This document shows positions 1 through 8,765 of a stretch of 11,566 nucleotides of DNA, piece by piece (the stretch's first letter is position 1; each line of letters begins with the position of its first letter). This stretch comes from Euperipatoides rowelli (lineage: Eukaryota; Onychophora; Udeonychophora; Euonychophora; Peripatopsidae): NCBI GenBank assembly GCA_003024985.2, contig PXIH01S0000249.1. One strand, given 5' to 3'. A program made the position numbers and the translations under genes. Under the pieces are notes generated by a model, which made no database searches, had not been told where the DNA came from, and saw only the letters and a list, made by a program, of their open reading frames with translations.

Positions 1-1450
1 ACGACTGCAGGGTTAAGAAAATCAGAGAAATTATGGGAACTTTTAAATTATGTATGCAATTTTGTAAATATTGTGAATATGTTTTTTTTTCTGATTTCAC
101 ATTATTTTACGTTGCTTTATATGTGTATTTCAAGCAAATAAAGTCATATGGAAAAAAAAAATATAAATAAAGAATTGATTATTTTTATAAAAAAAATTAA
201 TATGTTGTTTACGTTGTTCTATCTATACTTTTTTTCTATTTTTATTCATTGTCATTGTTGTCAGATCCTTGACCTTCATAATTTTCTCTTGACAATGATG
301 ATCACTATATATATGTCCACTGGAAAAATCTGAATCTGGTACTTATTATATTACCTTCAAATCTGAAAGTTTATTTAAATTAATCATAATTTTATCATTG
401 TAGGTTTTTTCAGTTGGTAAATTTATGTTTGCGATATTAAACTGAACGTATGTAACCCTAACCTATCAATATAAAATCTAGAAAAAACCTTTACTGGCTT
501 GTAGCTGTCATAAATTTACTAATATTAAAAGAAACTTTTTTGCTTCTCGGAATGTTTTTCAGAAAGATTCATCTGATAAATAAATCATTTTTTAAAAAAC
601 ATTTGCCACTATGCTTGAAATCTAATATTGTTTCTTTTGACAGTGAGATTATACAAAACCGATTAGCATGAGATGAAGACAGCATTCGTTATGTGTATTG
701 TTCCTTGGTATAAATTCTGTAACCCTGCCTAAAAAAGCATTTTATTTGGCCAAAATCACTATTGCAGGGAATTAATGAGTGACCACTTATCGGATAATAA
801 GGAGCGATGTTTTCTAACATTTTGTTTTCTGTTAAAGTCAATAAAACCCTGACTAAAGTGTGAGTGTGCACTCCACATGCATCGCACAAAATTATAACAG
901 ATATAGAAAAACAGTTAACTAAAATTATTTTTTTACAACAATTTGGGATCGTGATTAAACTTTTGTAGGTTTAAAATATCTAGTCTGTAGTCAATTTCTC
1001 TTCAAATGTTGTTTAACATATCCTCTGATACTGTGTTAAAAGTCTGGACAATCCTGACCCATAATTCCTCCCACTAATTATCTGCTTTTCGGCCATTCTA
1101 TGAAAAGTGAAACCAAAGTGTCTAAATTAAATTTTTAGTAAAATTATTATGTTTTGTGTGTATTGATTAATCAAAGGTATGAAATGAATGGAACTAGAGG
1201 ATTTTTTTCAAAATATTAACTTTTAGCATATTTTTTCTATCTTGAAACTCAATGTTGTTCAGTAATCAAACCAGTTAAAAATTTGCAGCGTTTTTGGCAA
1301 CAATGTTTAATTGAAGAAATCTGCTGATCATGGTTTTGAGTTGTGTAGGTTATGTTGTTGTTGTTCTGCTGATTAAATAGCTTAAGCTTAGAATTCAATT
1401 TTAGTTATTTAATACTTTTTTTTCATACTTGGAAAAAATTAATGTAAGTT
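1..1450. other. AT-rich non-coding stretch, nothing recognised
   Basis: About 1.45 kb of AT-rich sequence with many T and A runs. Short open frames at 148-333 (plus) and 689-889 (minus) have low-complexity translations typical of AT-rich DNA and show no motif I recognise. I see no RNA gene, repeat unit or transposon end. It could be an intron or intergenic spacer. Confidence 0.6.
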
Positions 1451-1643
1451 GTAACCTCCGTTACCAATATGGAAGAAAAGTTTACTGGACAGCTATCAGT
1501 GTATCAGGAAAAATTTGAAATTTTAGATACAAAGCTAGTTTAACATTGTAGTTATGTTGGTAAGTTTTTCAGATTTTTAAATTCTTAGGAAAGTGACAAA
1601 ATTGGTAACAGAGGTTACACTGTATTAGGGTTACGGAGGTTAC
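1451..1643. repeat. Left cluster of the GTAACCTCCGTTAC motif (three copies)
   Basis: Copy 1 at 1451-1465 reads GTAACCTCCGTTACC on the plus strand. Copy 2 at 1604-1618 is the reverse orientation with one change (GGTAACAGAGGTTAC). Copy 3 at 1630-1643 is reverse with one change (GTTACGGAGGTTAC). The consensus has 5-bp inverted arms GTAAC/GTTAC around a CTCC core, so each copy can be read as a half-symmetric protein-binding site. The cluster ends about 100 bp before the transposase-like pseudogene. The copies are read directly from the sequence; a role as transposase-binding sites is inference. Confidence 0.75.
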
Positions 1644-1741
1644 ATGTTGGTTAAATGTAAGTTATAGCTGACAATGTTAGTACAATTAAATCTCTACAAT
1701 CTTTTTGTAGCATAAACTTATATTTATTTTATTTCCAACTT

Positions 1742-2795
1742 CAAAAAAGTGTTCTTAGGGCGAGATCAAGACAGAAAAAGAAAGAAAACACTGAAAAGTG
1801 GACATAATATTTAGAAAAAGCAGAACTATGACAAAAGAAGTCTTAGAGACAGAGAAAAACAGGCTGAAAGTGAAGAAACTTAGATTGAATAAAAAGATAA
1901 CTGTTGGTACGCAAAACCTATGCTCAAAACGAGAACATACAAATGTATACAAAGCTTCGATAAAGCATATAGGAAGGTTTCGGATTTGTTACTGTACAAT
2001 CCTAATAAGAGGGTACCAGTTGTAAAGAAACTAGTTTGACAAACATTAAAAAACAGAAGTTTGCAAAGAAATATTCAAGTAGAGCAATGAAAGATCAACA
2101 GAAAATGAAATACAACAGCAAGTGAGATACTTTTACTACTGAAATGATATTAGCCCCCAAGCCCCCTGCAAAAGAGATGTCAAGTCTGCAAAAAATGAAG
2201 CTACACCAACATGGAAACGAGAAAAAATATTGAGCATATCCTTAAGAATGTATCTGATGTATATTTTGAGTTTAAAAAATGCCATTCAGAGGTAAAAATT
2301 GCTTTATCTACTTTTTGTTTGCTTATAGACCAAAATGTGTACTTCCTGTAAGTCTGACTCCCCACAATATACTGTATGTTTATATAAAAGACATTTGAAA
2401 TTTTCATTTTTAGTTGATGCTGTGCATCATTGTACCAAAGAATTCCCTGCACTAATTACAAATAGTTAAGTGATGTGTGTTGTGAGTGTGATCAGACAAG
2501 AGAAGAATGTGTGTTCAATGATTGCTAAACTTGCCCATATTACTTGAAAAAACGTTTACCTAAGGACTAAAAACATTTTACGGTAAATGCTAAAGAAAGG
2601 AGGAGGAAAACATAATGGATTTCTACAAGTGACAGAAAAAAAAAGAATGTGCAAAGATTTATTATCAGAATTAAATATCAGATTTTAAAAACATTATCTT
2701 ATTAAGAATAGACAACATGAATATTTTGAAGGTTGTAAAAATTGAAATCATGAAACTGAAGCTATGCAGAAAATGTCACATTAACAGCCCAAAAC
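1742..2795 (+). pseudogene. Decayed transposase-like ORF, N-terminal half
   Basis: The plus strand gives a patchwork of meaningful peptides in shifting frames, broken by stops. At about 1760-1815 there is a Lys/Arg/Glu-rich segment (RSRQKKKENTEKW, then YLEK), followed by a basic stretch. Near 1960-2035 is a segment containing YNPNKRVPVVKKLV. Around 2240-2340 is VYFEFKKCHSEVKIALSTFC, and around 2470-2540 a Cys-rich segment (CCECDQTREECVFNDC). Around 2690-2790 lies a segment beginning KHYLIKNRQHEYFEG. This order matches, from memory, large uncharacterised proteins of many invertebrates and some fish: a basic coiled-coil N-terminus, a basic linker, a segment ending in a Cys/His cluster, then a C-terminal DDE-like half. 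That C-terminal half is missing here. Conserved Cys and His spacing suggests metal binding. At least four stops and several frameshifts rule out a functional product. GTAAC-type motifs flank it on both sides. I am fairly sure it is a coding relic and less sure of the family. Confidence 0.6.
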
Positions 2796-3105
2796 CTTTA
2801 TAAGACTGACTTACTGTACTTGTTGCTCATATTTCTTTACTAGGATTTTAATTTATGAGTTTATAGGCTTTAAGGAATAGAATTTTATTAGAATATTAAT
2901 TTTCCCAAAATGTTTATTTTTTATTGAAATTTTGTCTCAGGTTTAAATGCCACACTCAATTTCAAGGATGTGTTGTTAAATTATTTCAAACAAAATTATA
3001 ATTATATTTTGTGTTAAATATGTCTGATAGTTTATTCCAAACTGTTAGTATTATATAATGTTTTAATGTCTAAAAAGTCTAAAAGCAGGATCAACAATTG
3101 CATAT
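2796..3105. other. AT-rich spacer after the transposase-like relic
   Basis: No coherent translation continues here. The place where the family's catalytic half would be expected holds only AT-rich sequence, so that half was deleted or has decayed beyond recognition. Confidence 0.5.
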
Positions 3106-3496
3106 ATAACCTCCGTTAACACACGACGTAACCTCCGTTACTCGAACAAAACATTTTATCATAAGTTAACCCGACTATTTTTTATTGTCTGAAGCATCTT
3201 TATTAAATAACAATATTTCAAGAATATATAAAAAAATATTGGCCATGTAGCTCTACCAGATTCACAGAGTTTTTAGTGAAATCAAGGAAATTTAGGAAAT
3301 GTGAATCATGCGAGTAACCTCCGTTACCGACTTTCAATGCTTATTACAATTATGCTATTTATTTGTAATTAGAAAAAAATATCAGAGATGTTAGAATGAG
3401 GTAAACATTTAAAATTGTTATGTTCTTTCAGGATGTGTGATAATTTTAAGTGTGTTATTTTGAGCTTTTGAAGTGTGCAACTGTAACCTCCGTTAC
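3106..3496 (+). repeat. Right cluster of the GTAACCTCCGTTAC motif (four copies)
   Basis: The four copies are all in plus orientation. 3106-3120 reads ATAACCTCCGTTAAC (arm changed at each end). 3128-3141 is a perfect GTAACCTCCGTTAC. 3314-3328 reads GTAACCTCCGTTACC, identical to the 15 bases at 1451. 3483-3496 is a perfect 14-mer. No other copy was found in the window outside 1451-3496. Both clusters lie outside the pseudogene, an arrangement expected of subterminal sites of a DNA transposon. I found no terminal inverted repeat or target-site duplication at the outer edges, so the element borders remain open. Confidence 0.8.
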
Positions 3497-4750
3497 TTTA
3501 GAATGGTCGATTTCCTACACTTGGAACTTTATGTGGCCCCATACAAAGAAATTAAGGGCAATGATGTCAGTTAACATTGGTGGCCATGCAATTTGTCTAT
3601 CTCGACTGATCCAATGATTTGGGAATTTCTCATTGAAAAAATTACGCACCTGGCCCCAAAGTGGGGTGCCCCATTATGCAGGAAATAAAAGTTTGGCTGC
3701 TATGTCTTCCACTGATGGAACAGAGAAGAGTTGAAGCATATCCGTATAGTTGTTTGAGAAGATCATTGGTTCGAAGAAGAAAAACGGGCCAATTATGTGT
3801 TTGTAACTGTATATTACTGTATTTTCTAATTTTTACCATAATATGAAAATATATCCAAGAAAGAGAAAAAAAAAAAATTTGAAAACTAATCTTATGTTCA
3901 ATGAAAAATTTAGAAACAAATAAAACTTCCCGCTGGTCGCTATTTATGATATTATAAATCGCAAGTAATAATAAACTATTAATCCCCCCCCCCCCCCACA
4001 CACATTTAGGGTTGAACAGAAGGGCTCTAAAGGCTTCTCTATACATTAAATATAAATAATGACCACCTCAGCCCCACCACCTTAATTTTAATTTTTTTAA
4101 AAAAAAGAAGAAAGATCAAATTACAGAGAATAATTCTGATGTAGTTTATCTCAGGTCATGACCCTTCTTTACCCCATGCCCTGATTTATACATCTGTAAT
4201 ATTTTTTATAGCATATTAATAGTTTTAAAAATGGAAAAAAAAATTCCAATAAAATCACTGTGCTGTATAATCATCGTGCATTCCTTATTTTGTTCATTTG
4301 AAAGAAAAATGTGTACTTCATGTTTTTAATTGTATTTAATTATAATACTTCAAATAGTGTAAGTGCTTCTGCATAAGAGTTTAAAAAGATTAGTATTTAT
4401 TGATTAAATCATTATGAAAGAAAGTAAAAGTTCTATAGATTTCCGTTTATTAATAGCACAGCACATTTAAAAGATAAACAAATACATTAAAATACCATTA
4501 TAAAGCAGCAATTCTAAGAAAAAAGTTTATAAAACTTAGGACAATGAGGATAAGTCACATGACTAATAAGAGCTTTGATCAATGTATCACATGACTACGT
4601 TTAANGATAATTTTTTTTGGCAGCTCTTCAAAAAATGATTTTAAAGGATTACTCTTCATGTACACAAAGTTTCAACTTTTCCTCAAAAAATGCAGTAAAC
4701 GTTTGATTTCAGACTTGTACCAATGCAACTAATAGCAAGCTAAGAAGGAA
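3497..4750. other. AT-rich non-coding stretch with a C14 tract
   Basis: About 1.25 kb without a supportable gene. A block at about 3640-3790 is richer in GC and has open frames on both strands (3661-3846 plus, 3642-4046 minus). Neither translation contains a motif I know, and the minus frame runs straight through the poly-C tract. An 11-base repeat TCACATGACTA occurs at 4555-4565 and 4587-4597. Position 4605 is an N. Confidence 0.5.
3984..3997. repeat. C14 homopolymer followed by (CA)n
   Basis: Fourteen consecutive C on the plus strand lead into a short CACACACA run. It is a simple-sequence tract, likely length-polymorphic and prone to sequencing error. It has no visible link to a gene. Confidence 0.9.
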
Positions 4751-5759
4751 GAAATTAATCTCCGTCATTTTTGACGGGCTTTTAAACTAGTACATTATAA
4801 TACTCAAACCATTTATTACAATCAATATTATTAATGGCCATATTTTTTATAACATCCTTTTAATCAGTTACAGAAATCTCCAGTGTCCCTGCTGACCCTA
4901 TTTTAATTGCATAAGCTTGCCAATATTATTATGTTTAGCAGTACATAGTTTTTCTATATTCAATTGTATTTTACATATAATCTTCTATCATTTTGATTAT
5001 TATTAGACAGTCTACAATTTCTAAGTAGTTTTTTTAATTTCTTTTTTTGATCTTTACATGTTTCATCATACCATAAGTTACCTACCTTTCTCAGCCATTT
5101 TTCGATTCACTTATTACCATATTTTAGTCTATCAGCTGAAGCTATAATTGATTTCATCATAATCGATAATAACATATTAACATCCATGTTATCTATAATT
5201 CTTTAGATCCAACATTAACTCATCTAATTTATCTCTATATCCATCAACCTCTTTAATGTTACATTTTATTTTCTTAACTATATCCATATTGGAAACATAA
5301 ACACTCATTGTATATTTAAAGTATTCACCAAAATAGTCACAACTGGAAAATGTTCTACATAATGCCAATCCAAAATCAAAAAATCTTTCAAATACCTGAA
5401 CGAACAACTCCCATGACGTGAATGTATAATCTATTACACTCTTACTATTGCTGTTTTTAAAAGTTATTCTTCATAATTTGTCTACCTGTGTTCTGCTATT
5501 CAAAATAACCATTTCTCTTGTATTAATAAATTTTATTACTTATCTACCTCTTATATTTATAATCATATCAGTTGAATTTCTCTTCAGCATATAATCACAC
5601 TCGTCAATAAATTCTTCATTCATTTCAGCCATTCTAACATTACAGTCTCCTGTAAAAATTTAAAGAAAATCATAACTCAGCTCATACAACACTATGTCTA
5701 AATCTTGGAATATTATTTCAAAGTCAGGACGAAAGTGAACAAAAACAATTGCCTTGGTG
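4750..5759 (-). pseudogene. LINE fragment: endonuclease domain plus linker, no RT
   Basis: Reading the minus strand from 5759 downward gives the distal part of an endonuclease/exonuclease/phosphatase (APE-type) domain of a non-LTR retrotransposon. In order: a VFVHF strand, FTGDCNVRM (family GDxNAR motif, Phe replaced by Cys), EFIDECDYML, VILNSRTQ, FKNSNSKSVIDYTF, then CDYFGEYF where the family has the SDHxP catalytic histidine motif, here with Tyr in place of His. After a frameshift near 5165 the relic continues with NLWYDETCKDQKKKLKKLL, then LYVKYN, and lastly NKWFEYYNVL near 4800. These match the linker that joins endonuclease to reverse transcriptase in such elements. In-frame stops lie between these blocks. 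The first half of the endonuclease and all of the reverse transcriptase are missing. The usual role is target nicking for retrotransposition in the nucleus; this copy is dead. The clade cannot be named by eye. Confidence 0.75.
4762..4777. other. Small perfect hairpin CCGTCA-TTTT-TGACGG
   Basis: Six-base arms flank a TTTT loop and a T-rich run follows on the plus strand. It falls inside the end of the LINE relic, where the minus strand still reads like coding sequence (KPVKNDGD), so it is probably incidental. Confidence 0.5.
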
Positions 5760-5870
5760 ATGCGGTCATGTGGTTTCATACCTGACTACGGTGTGCTTGT
5801 GCATTTACCAAGGTCAGGTGTTCGATCCTGGGTGAAGACTCATTGTGGAAAACGAGAAATTTTCTTTCAA
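5751..5870 (+). mobile_element. tRNA-derived SINE-like head
   Basis: The sequence GCCTTGGTGATGCGGTCATG with GTGGTTT behind it resembles a tRNA 5' end with an RNA polymerase III A box (TGRYNNARYNG-like, imperfect). About 50 bases on, 5815-5830 contains GGTGTTCGATCCTGGG, close to the B box GGTTCGANTCC with an inserted base, and CAGG/CCTG can form part of a T-arm. No clean anticodon arm or full cloverleaf can be drawn, so a working tRNA gene is unlikely and a SINE head is the better reading. The plus-strand start coincides with the point where the minus-strand LINE relic stops. The body and tail after about 5850 are not recognised and the 3' end is approximate. Confidence 0.5.
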
Positions 5871-7540
5871 AGTGAGTATGCACTTGAAATATATTGTTAT
5901 CTTTATAGATATATAATAACTAATTGGGTACTTGGAAGAATAGATTAATGGAAGCTTGGCTTGGACAATATGAAATTTGGAGAATGACAGAATGGTTGGA
6001 AAAAGCGAAGAAACACTTACGTTACTAATGTGCAGATATCGCAAAGCCTCTATATTGAATATATTGTGTATAATAAATTTAATTAAAAAAAAAACAATTA
6101 TTATGTGCTTAACATTTATATCTATTGTTCACAATTATATAATTGCTAACCAATTTTAAAATTTTATACATAATAAATAGGTCATTCTTTACATATAATA
6201 TAATATACCACCAATTGCTCTTCATTTCCTACCTTTAGTTTCCGGTACTACCACCTGCCTTCATCCCTCCATCATAATGTCATTTGTCTTTATTGACCAA
6301 GTTTCTGTAATACATATAAATTAACACTGTGGTATGTCACCATTGACAAGATCCTAATTTTTTTTTAAAGCCGGTTGAATTTCAATAAAAAAGTTCAAAT
6401 TTATTATCGCTCAAATCTGTGTCTGTTTTAAAAGTTAATTGCTATCTATTTTGTGAAATAAATGAATCATCATTAGTAACCATCTCTTTATCTCAAGTTA
6501 AATTATCACTTTTTTAAATTTTATATTTTATATGATATTGATGATAATGAGTTATTATCATCAATGTCATCAAACTTCTGAGTTAAAGCAAATAATTTGC
6601 ACAATGGTAGCATTTCTGGTTTTGGTTTTTGATGGCCATTTCTGATTACAACTCAAAAGGTGCATTTTAGATGTCTTGAAGGTTATATAATAGCAGAACG
6701 TGGAAGTCACAAGGTTTTTGCAATGCACAAGATAATAAAATATATATGTCCAAAAACAAGTTAATCCTTATTGTTTACCCAATATTTGGCATTTATAACA
6801 AGTAAAGTTGTTGTATAGTTGCATATGATGATTTAAAATGATACTCACACATCGGATTATTACAGATTAAATAACATTTAATTGTCACGATGCATTACAA
6901 GAGATTCATACATAAAAGATGGCTACTAGAATACATGTCACGTTAACGATAAAAACGAGAACGTGATTTTATGTTAGTTAAAGTTATAAATCAGACTATA
7001 TTATGTCCCACATACAAATATGGCTCCCCCTTTAGCCTTTTATATTAACGCTATTATTATATTGAAGGTTTGTGTTAAATTATACATTTTAATGTTCAAA
7101 TGTCTAATTATTGTTAGAGTTCTAATCCACAATCATTATATATATTTATATAAAAATTAATTGAATCACAAGTAATAATAATCCCAAGTTTTAAGCAGCC
7201 CACTGGTAATATTTATATTTTTATATTGACTCATTGAAANCAATAAAAAAATTTCACCACATTTAACGATCAATTGTCTTGATTTATTTTCAACAAGATG
7301 TACCACATCTTGTCATGTGCAGCTCCTGAAAACACTCTGTGTTTTCTGACACCTGATTTTTTAAAAATATTAAAATGGGACACTGTTGAGACACAGAGTT
7401 ACTTTAACTAACTTAGGAATGTAATAAAGCAGTCGGGCATGACATTCAACTTTAAAAATATTGTATTTCAGCAAATGCTGGAACCAGAAGTTGACACCAT
7501 TTTTAAAATTATTGGGTTGAACTGAGAAATTTATTTGGGG
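5871..7540. other. AT-rich non-coding stretch
   Basis: About 1.7 kb with no supportable gene. Open frames at 5977-6159 (plus), 5814-6044 (minus) and 7370-7567 (minus) lack known motifs, and the second covers the SINE head in antisense. Apart from the hairpin at 6532-6570 I see only A/T runs. Position 7240 is an N. Confidence 0.5.
6532..6570. other. Near-perfect hairpin, 17-bp arms, 5-nt loop
   Basis: The left arm ATGATATTGATGATAAT (6532-6548) pairs with the right arm ATTATCATCAATGTCAT (6554-6570) around GAGTT. There is one mismatch, which would be a U-G wobble in plus-strand RNA. The twelve inner pairs are perfect. It lies in otherwise featureless DNA. It may be a chance AT-rich palindrome, a recombination relic, or the core of a small miniature inverted-repeat element. 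Confidence 0.8.
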
Positions 7541-7900
7541 TGATTGGTCAAAACTGGAAGTGACCATCTAAAACCAGAACTGGAAGTGCCCACCATCTTG
7601 AAATTCAACCGGAAGTGATCTTTAAGTTGGACAGGAAGTTAGTTAACAGGTACGATAAGTGATATCATGATACTATATAAAACCTCATACCTTTAAGAAA
7701 CAGGAAGTGATCTGCGAAGAACCACAAGTGATCAAACTGGAACCAACATTTGCCTACAAGGAAGAGAAAGTGGTCATGGTTCAGGAACAGAATGGTCAGC
7801 CATCTTGAATTGTGACATCATCATACCATATAAGGGCATTAAAAACACATTATACCTTTAAGAAACAGGAAGTGACCTTTGAACAGGAAGTGTCTTTGAC
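7541..7900 (+). repeat. Diverged GGAAGT-rich tandem-like repeat
   Basis: GGAAGT occurs seven times on the plus strand, at 7556, 7582, 7611, 7634, 7703, 7868 and 7886, usually as GGAAGTGAYC. A 22-base stretch at 7689-7710 is repeated exactly at 7854-7875, an offset of 165 bases. Its upstream neighbourhoods also match loosely (GTGATATCATGATAC against GTGACATCATCATACC). CCATCTTGAA recurs at 7593 and 7800, an offset of 207 bases, so units have drifted in length. This is a tandem or segmentally duplicated repeat of about two units. It shows no open frame. One copy, ACCGGAAGTG at 7608-7617, is a textbook ETS-family binding core, which may be coincidence. Confidence 0.7.
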
Positions 7901-7961
7901 CTAGATTGGCCCAGAAATAAAAAATGGGGTGGGCCCTAAACTGGAAGGATGTAATATGCCC

Positions 7962-7982
7962 ATATATATATATATATATATA
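7962..7982. repeat. (AT)n microsatellite
   Basis: Twenty-one bases of uninterrupted alternating A and T, between the GGAAGT repeat and the copia-like remnant. Confidence 0.95.
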
Positions 7983-8175
7983 GGCATGGAAACACCTCTT
8001 CTAACTTTAAAAATCAGGAAGAAAAATCCAATTTTTCTTAATCCCAAAATTCCCTCCCCTCACCTAATCCCCCACTGTTTCCCGTCCCAATCTCACTCCA
8101 TTAATTCAACCCTGTCCCTTAATCCNGATGGTGTTTGGGTGGGTGGGGGATGGAGAACTTCTATCTTCTAATTTG
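7983..8175. other. C-rich then G-rich spacer
   Basis: A pyrimidine-rich stretch (about 8030-8125) contains CCCTCCCC and CCCCC tracts and is followed by a G-rich one (GGGTGGGTGGGGGATGG near 8138-8154). An N sits at 8126. The frame open at 7929-8171 has a low-complexity translation with no motif, so I do not call a gene. Confidence 0.5.
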
Positions 8176-8205
8176 TATACAGTGCCTTGAAGAAAAAAAT
8201 GGATT
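8176..8205 (+). mobile_element. Possible Tc1/mariner-type terminal repeat end
   Basis: The sequence TATACAGTGCCTTGAAGAAA resembles the outer end common to many Tc1-like elements, a TA target followed by CAGTGCCTTG and an A-rich stretch. Only this end is seen: no inverted partner (CAAGGCACTG) was found elsewhere in the window, and no transposase sequence follows. A solo end or a chance resemblance are both possible. Confidence 0.35.
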
Positions 8206-8260
8206 AATATATTCAACCGAATGACAGCACGAGCTTGAGCTGATTGTTGTATGCTGCTTA

Positions 8261-8765
8261 AGGGAGAACTCTGGTTCTATATTTGTGCAGTTTTATCTGG
8301 GAATCAATCTTAGCATCTCCTTGGTTCAACATATATTTTAACACTTCCTCTTGGTGAGGTGTGATTCCCTGGTTAGGTTCTGACCTTTTGGGCAGTGTTG
8401 TTTGGTCTTGCATTCTTGGTCCAGGAGGGGGTCAGTTTTCAGCTTCTCCTGGCTGTCTGGCACATCGTGCTGCTTCTTGGGTTTTGGTTTAGGATTTGGG
8501 GCATCTCCCTATGTGGTCTGGTTATCCTGAGGGTCTTGCAGCTCGTCCTTCATGGTTATTGCTTCCTCTTGTTCCTTGGTTGCTGAGTTGTGGCTGTGTG
8601 GCTTCATCCTTCATGTCTGTCGGTGTCCCTTTGCCTGGGTGGCTTTGTGTTGGACCTTGCATGTTTAGATTGGATGGTTTTTTTGTCATGGGTCCCGTGT
8701 GGTTTTGGATACCTTCCTCTGTTTTTGTCCTGAACTGTACCGGTGCTTCATCATTGGTGCTTTGT
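8261..8765 (-). pseudogene. Copia-like linker region preceding reverse transcriptase
   Basis: After the pre-integrase domain the minus strand continues with Pro/Gln/Thr/Lys-rich sequence of low complexity. Two frames alternate in making sense, one with KKPSNLNMQG, another with KEQEEAITMKDELQDPQDN and NPKPKPKKQHDVP. It closes with LPKRSEPNQGITPHQEEV and VLKYMLNQGDAKID, ending at a stop at 8258-8260. Copia elements carry a comparable disordered linker after integrase, often ending in an Arg/Ser/Asn-Lys-Gly-x-Pro-Pro motif just before reverse transcriptase, and GITP here would fit. If so, the integrase core has been lost by deletion. The assignment rests on composition and one weak motif. Confidence 0.45.

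Noticed and set aside
1798-2025. A 75-residue intact small protein
   Set aside because: It is one frame slice of the larger decayed ORF; neighbouring frames contain the rest of the same family signature.
3642-4046. Minus-strand frame of 134 residues
   Set aside because: Runs through the C14 tract (giving a poly-Gly stretch) and AT-rich filler, with no motif. Length alone is not enough in a sequence this repetitive.
4762-4790. Hairpin plus T run as a bacterial rho-independent terminator
   Set aside because: All context is eukaryotic, and the hairpin overlaps the LINE relic's coding remnants.
5751-5840. Functional tRNA gene
   Set aside because: The B box is near-consensus, but no anticodon arm or acceptor stem of proper size can be drawn.
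5754-5948. Plus-strand 64-residue frame
   Set aside because: Lies on the tRNA-like SINE head, whose pol III boxes explain the sequence better than a protein.
7541-7900. CRISPR array
   Set aside because: Repeats are diverged, irregularly spaced and not separated by uniform spacers.
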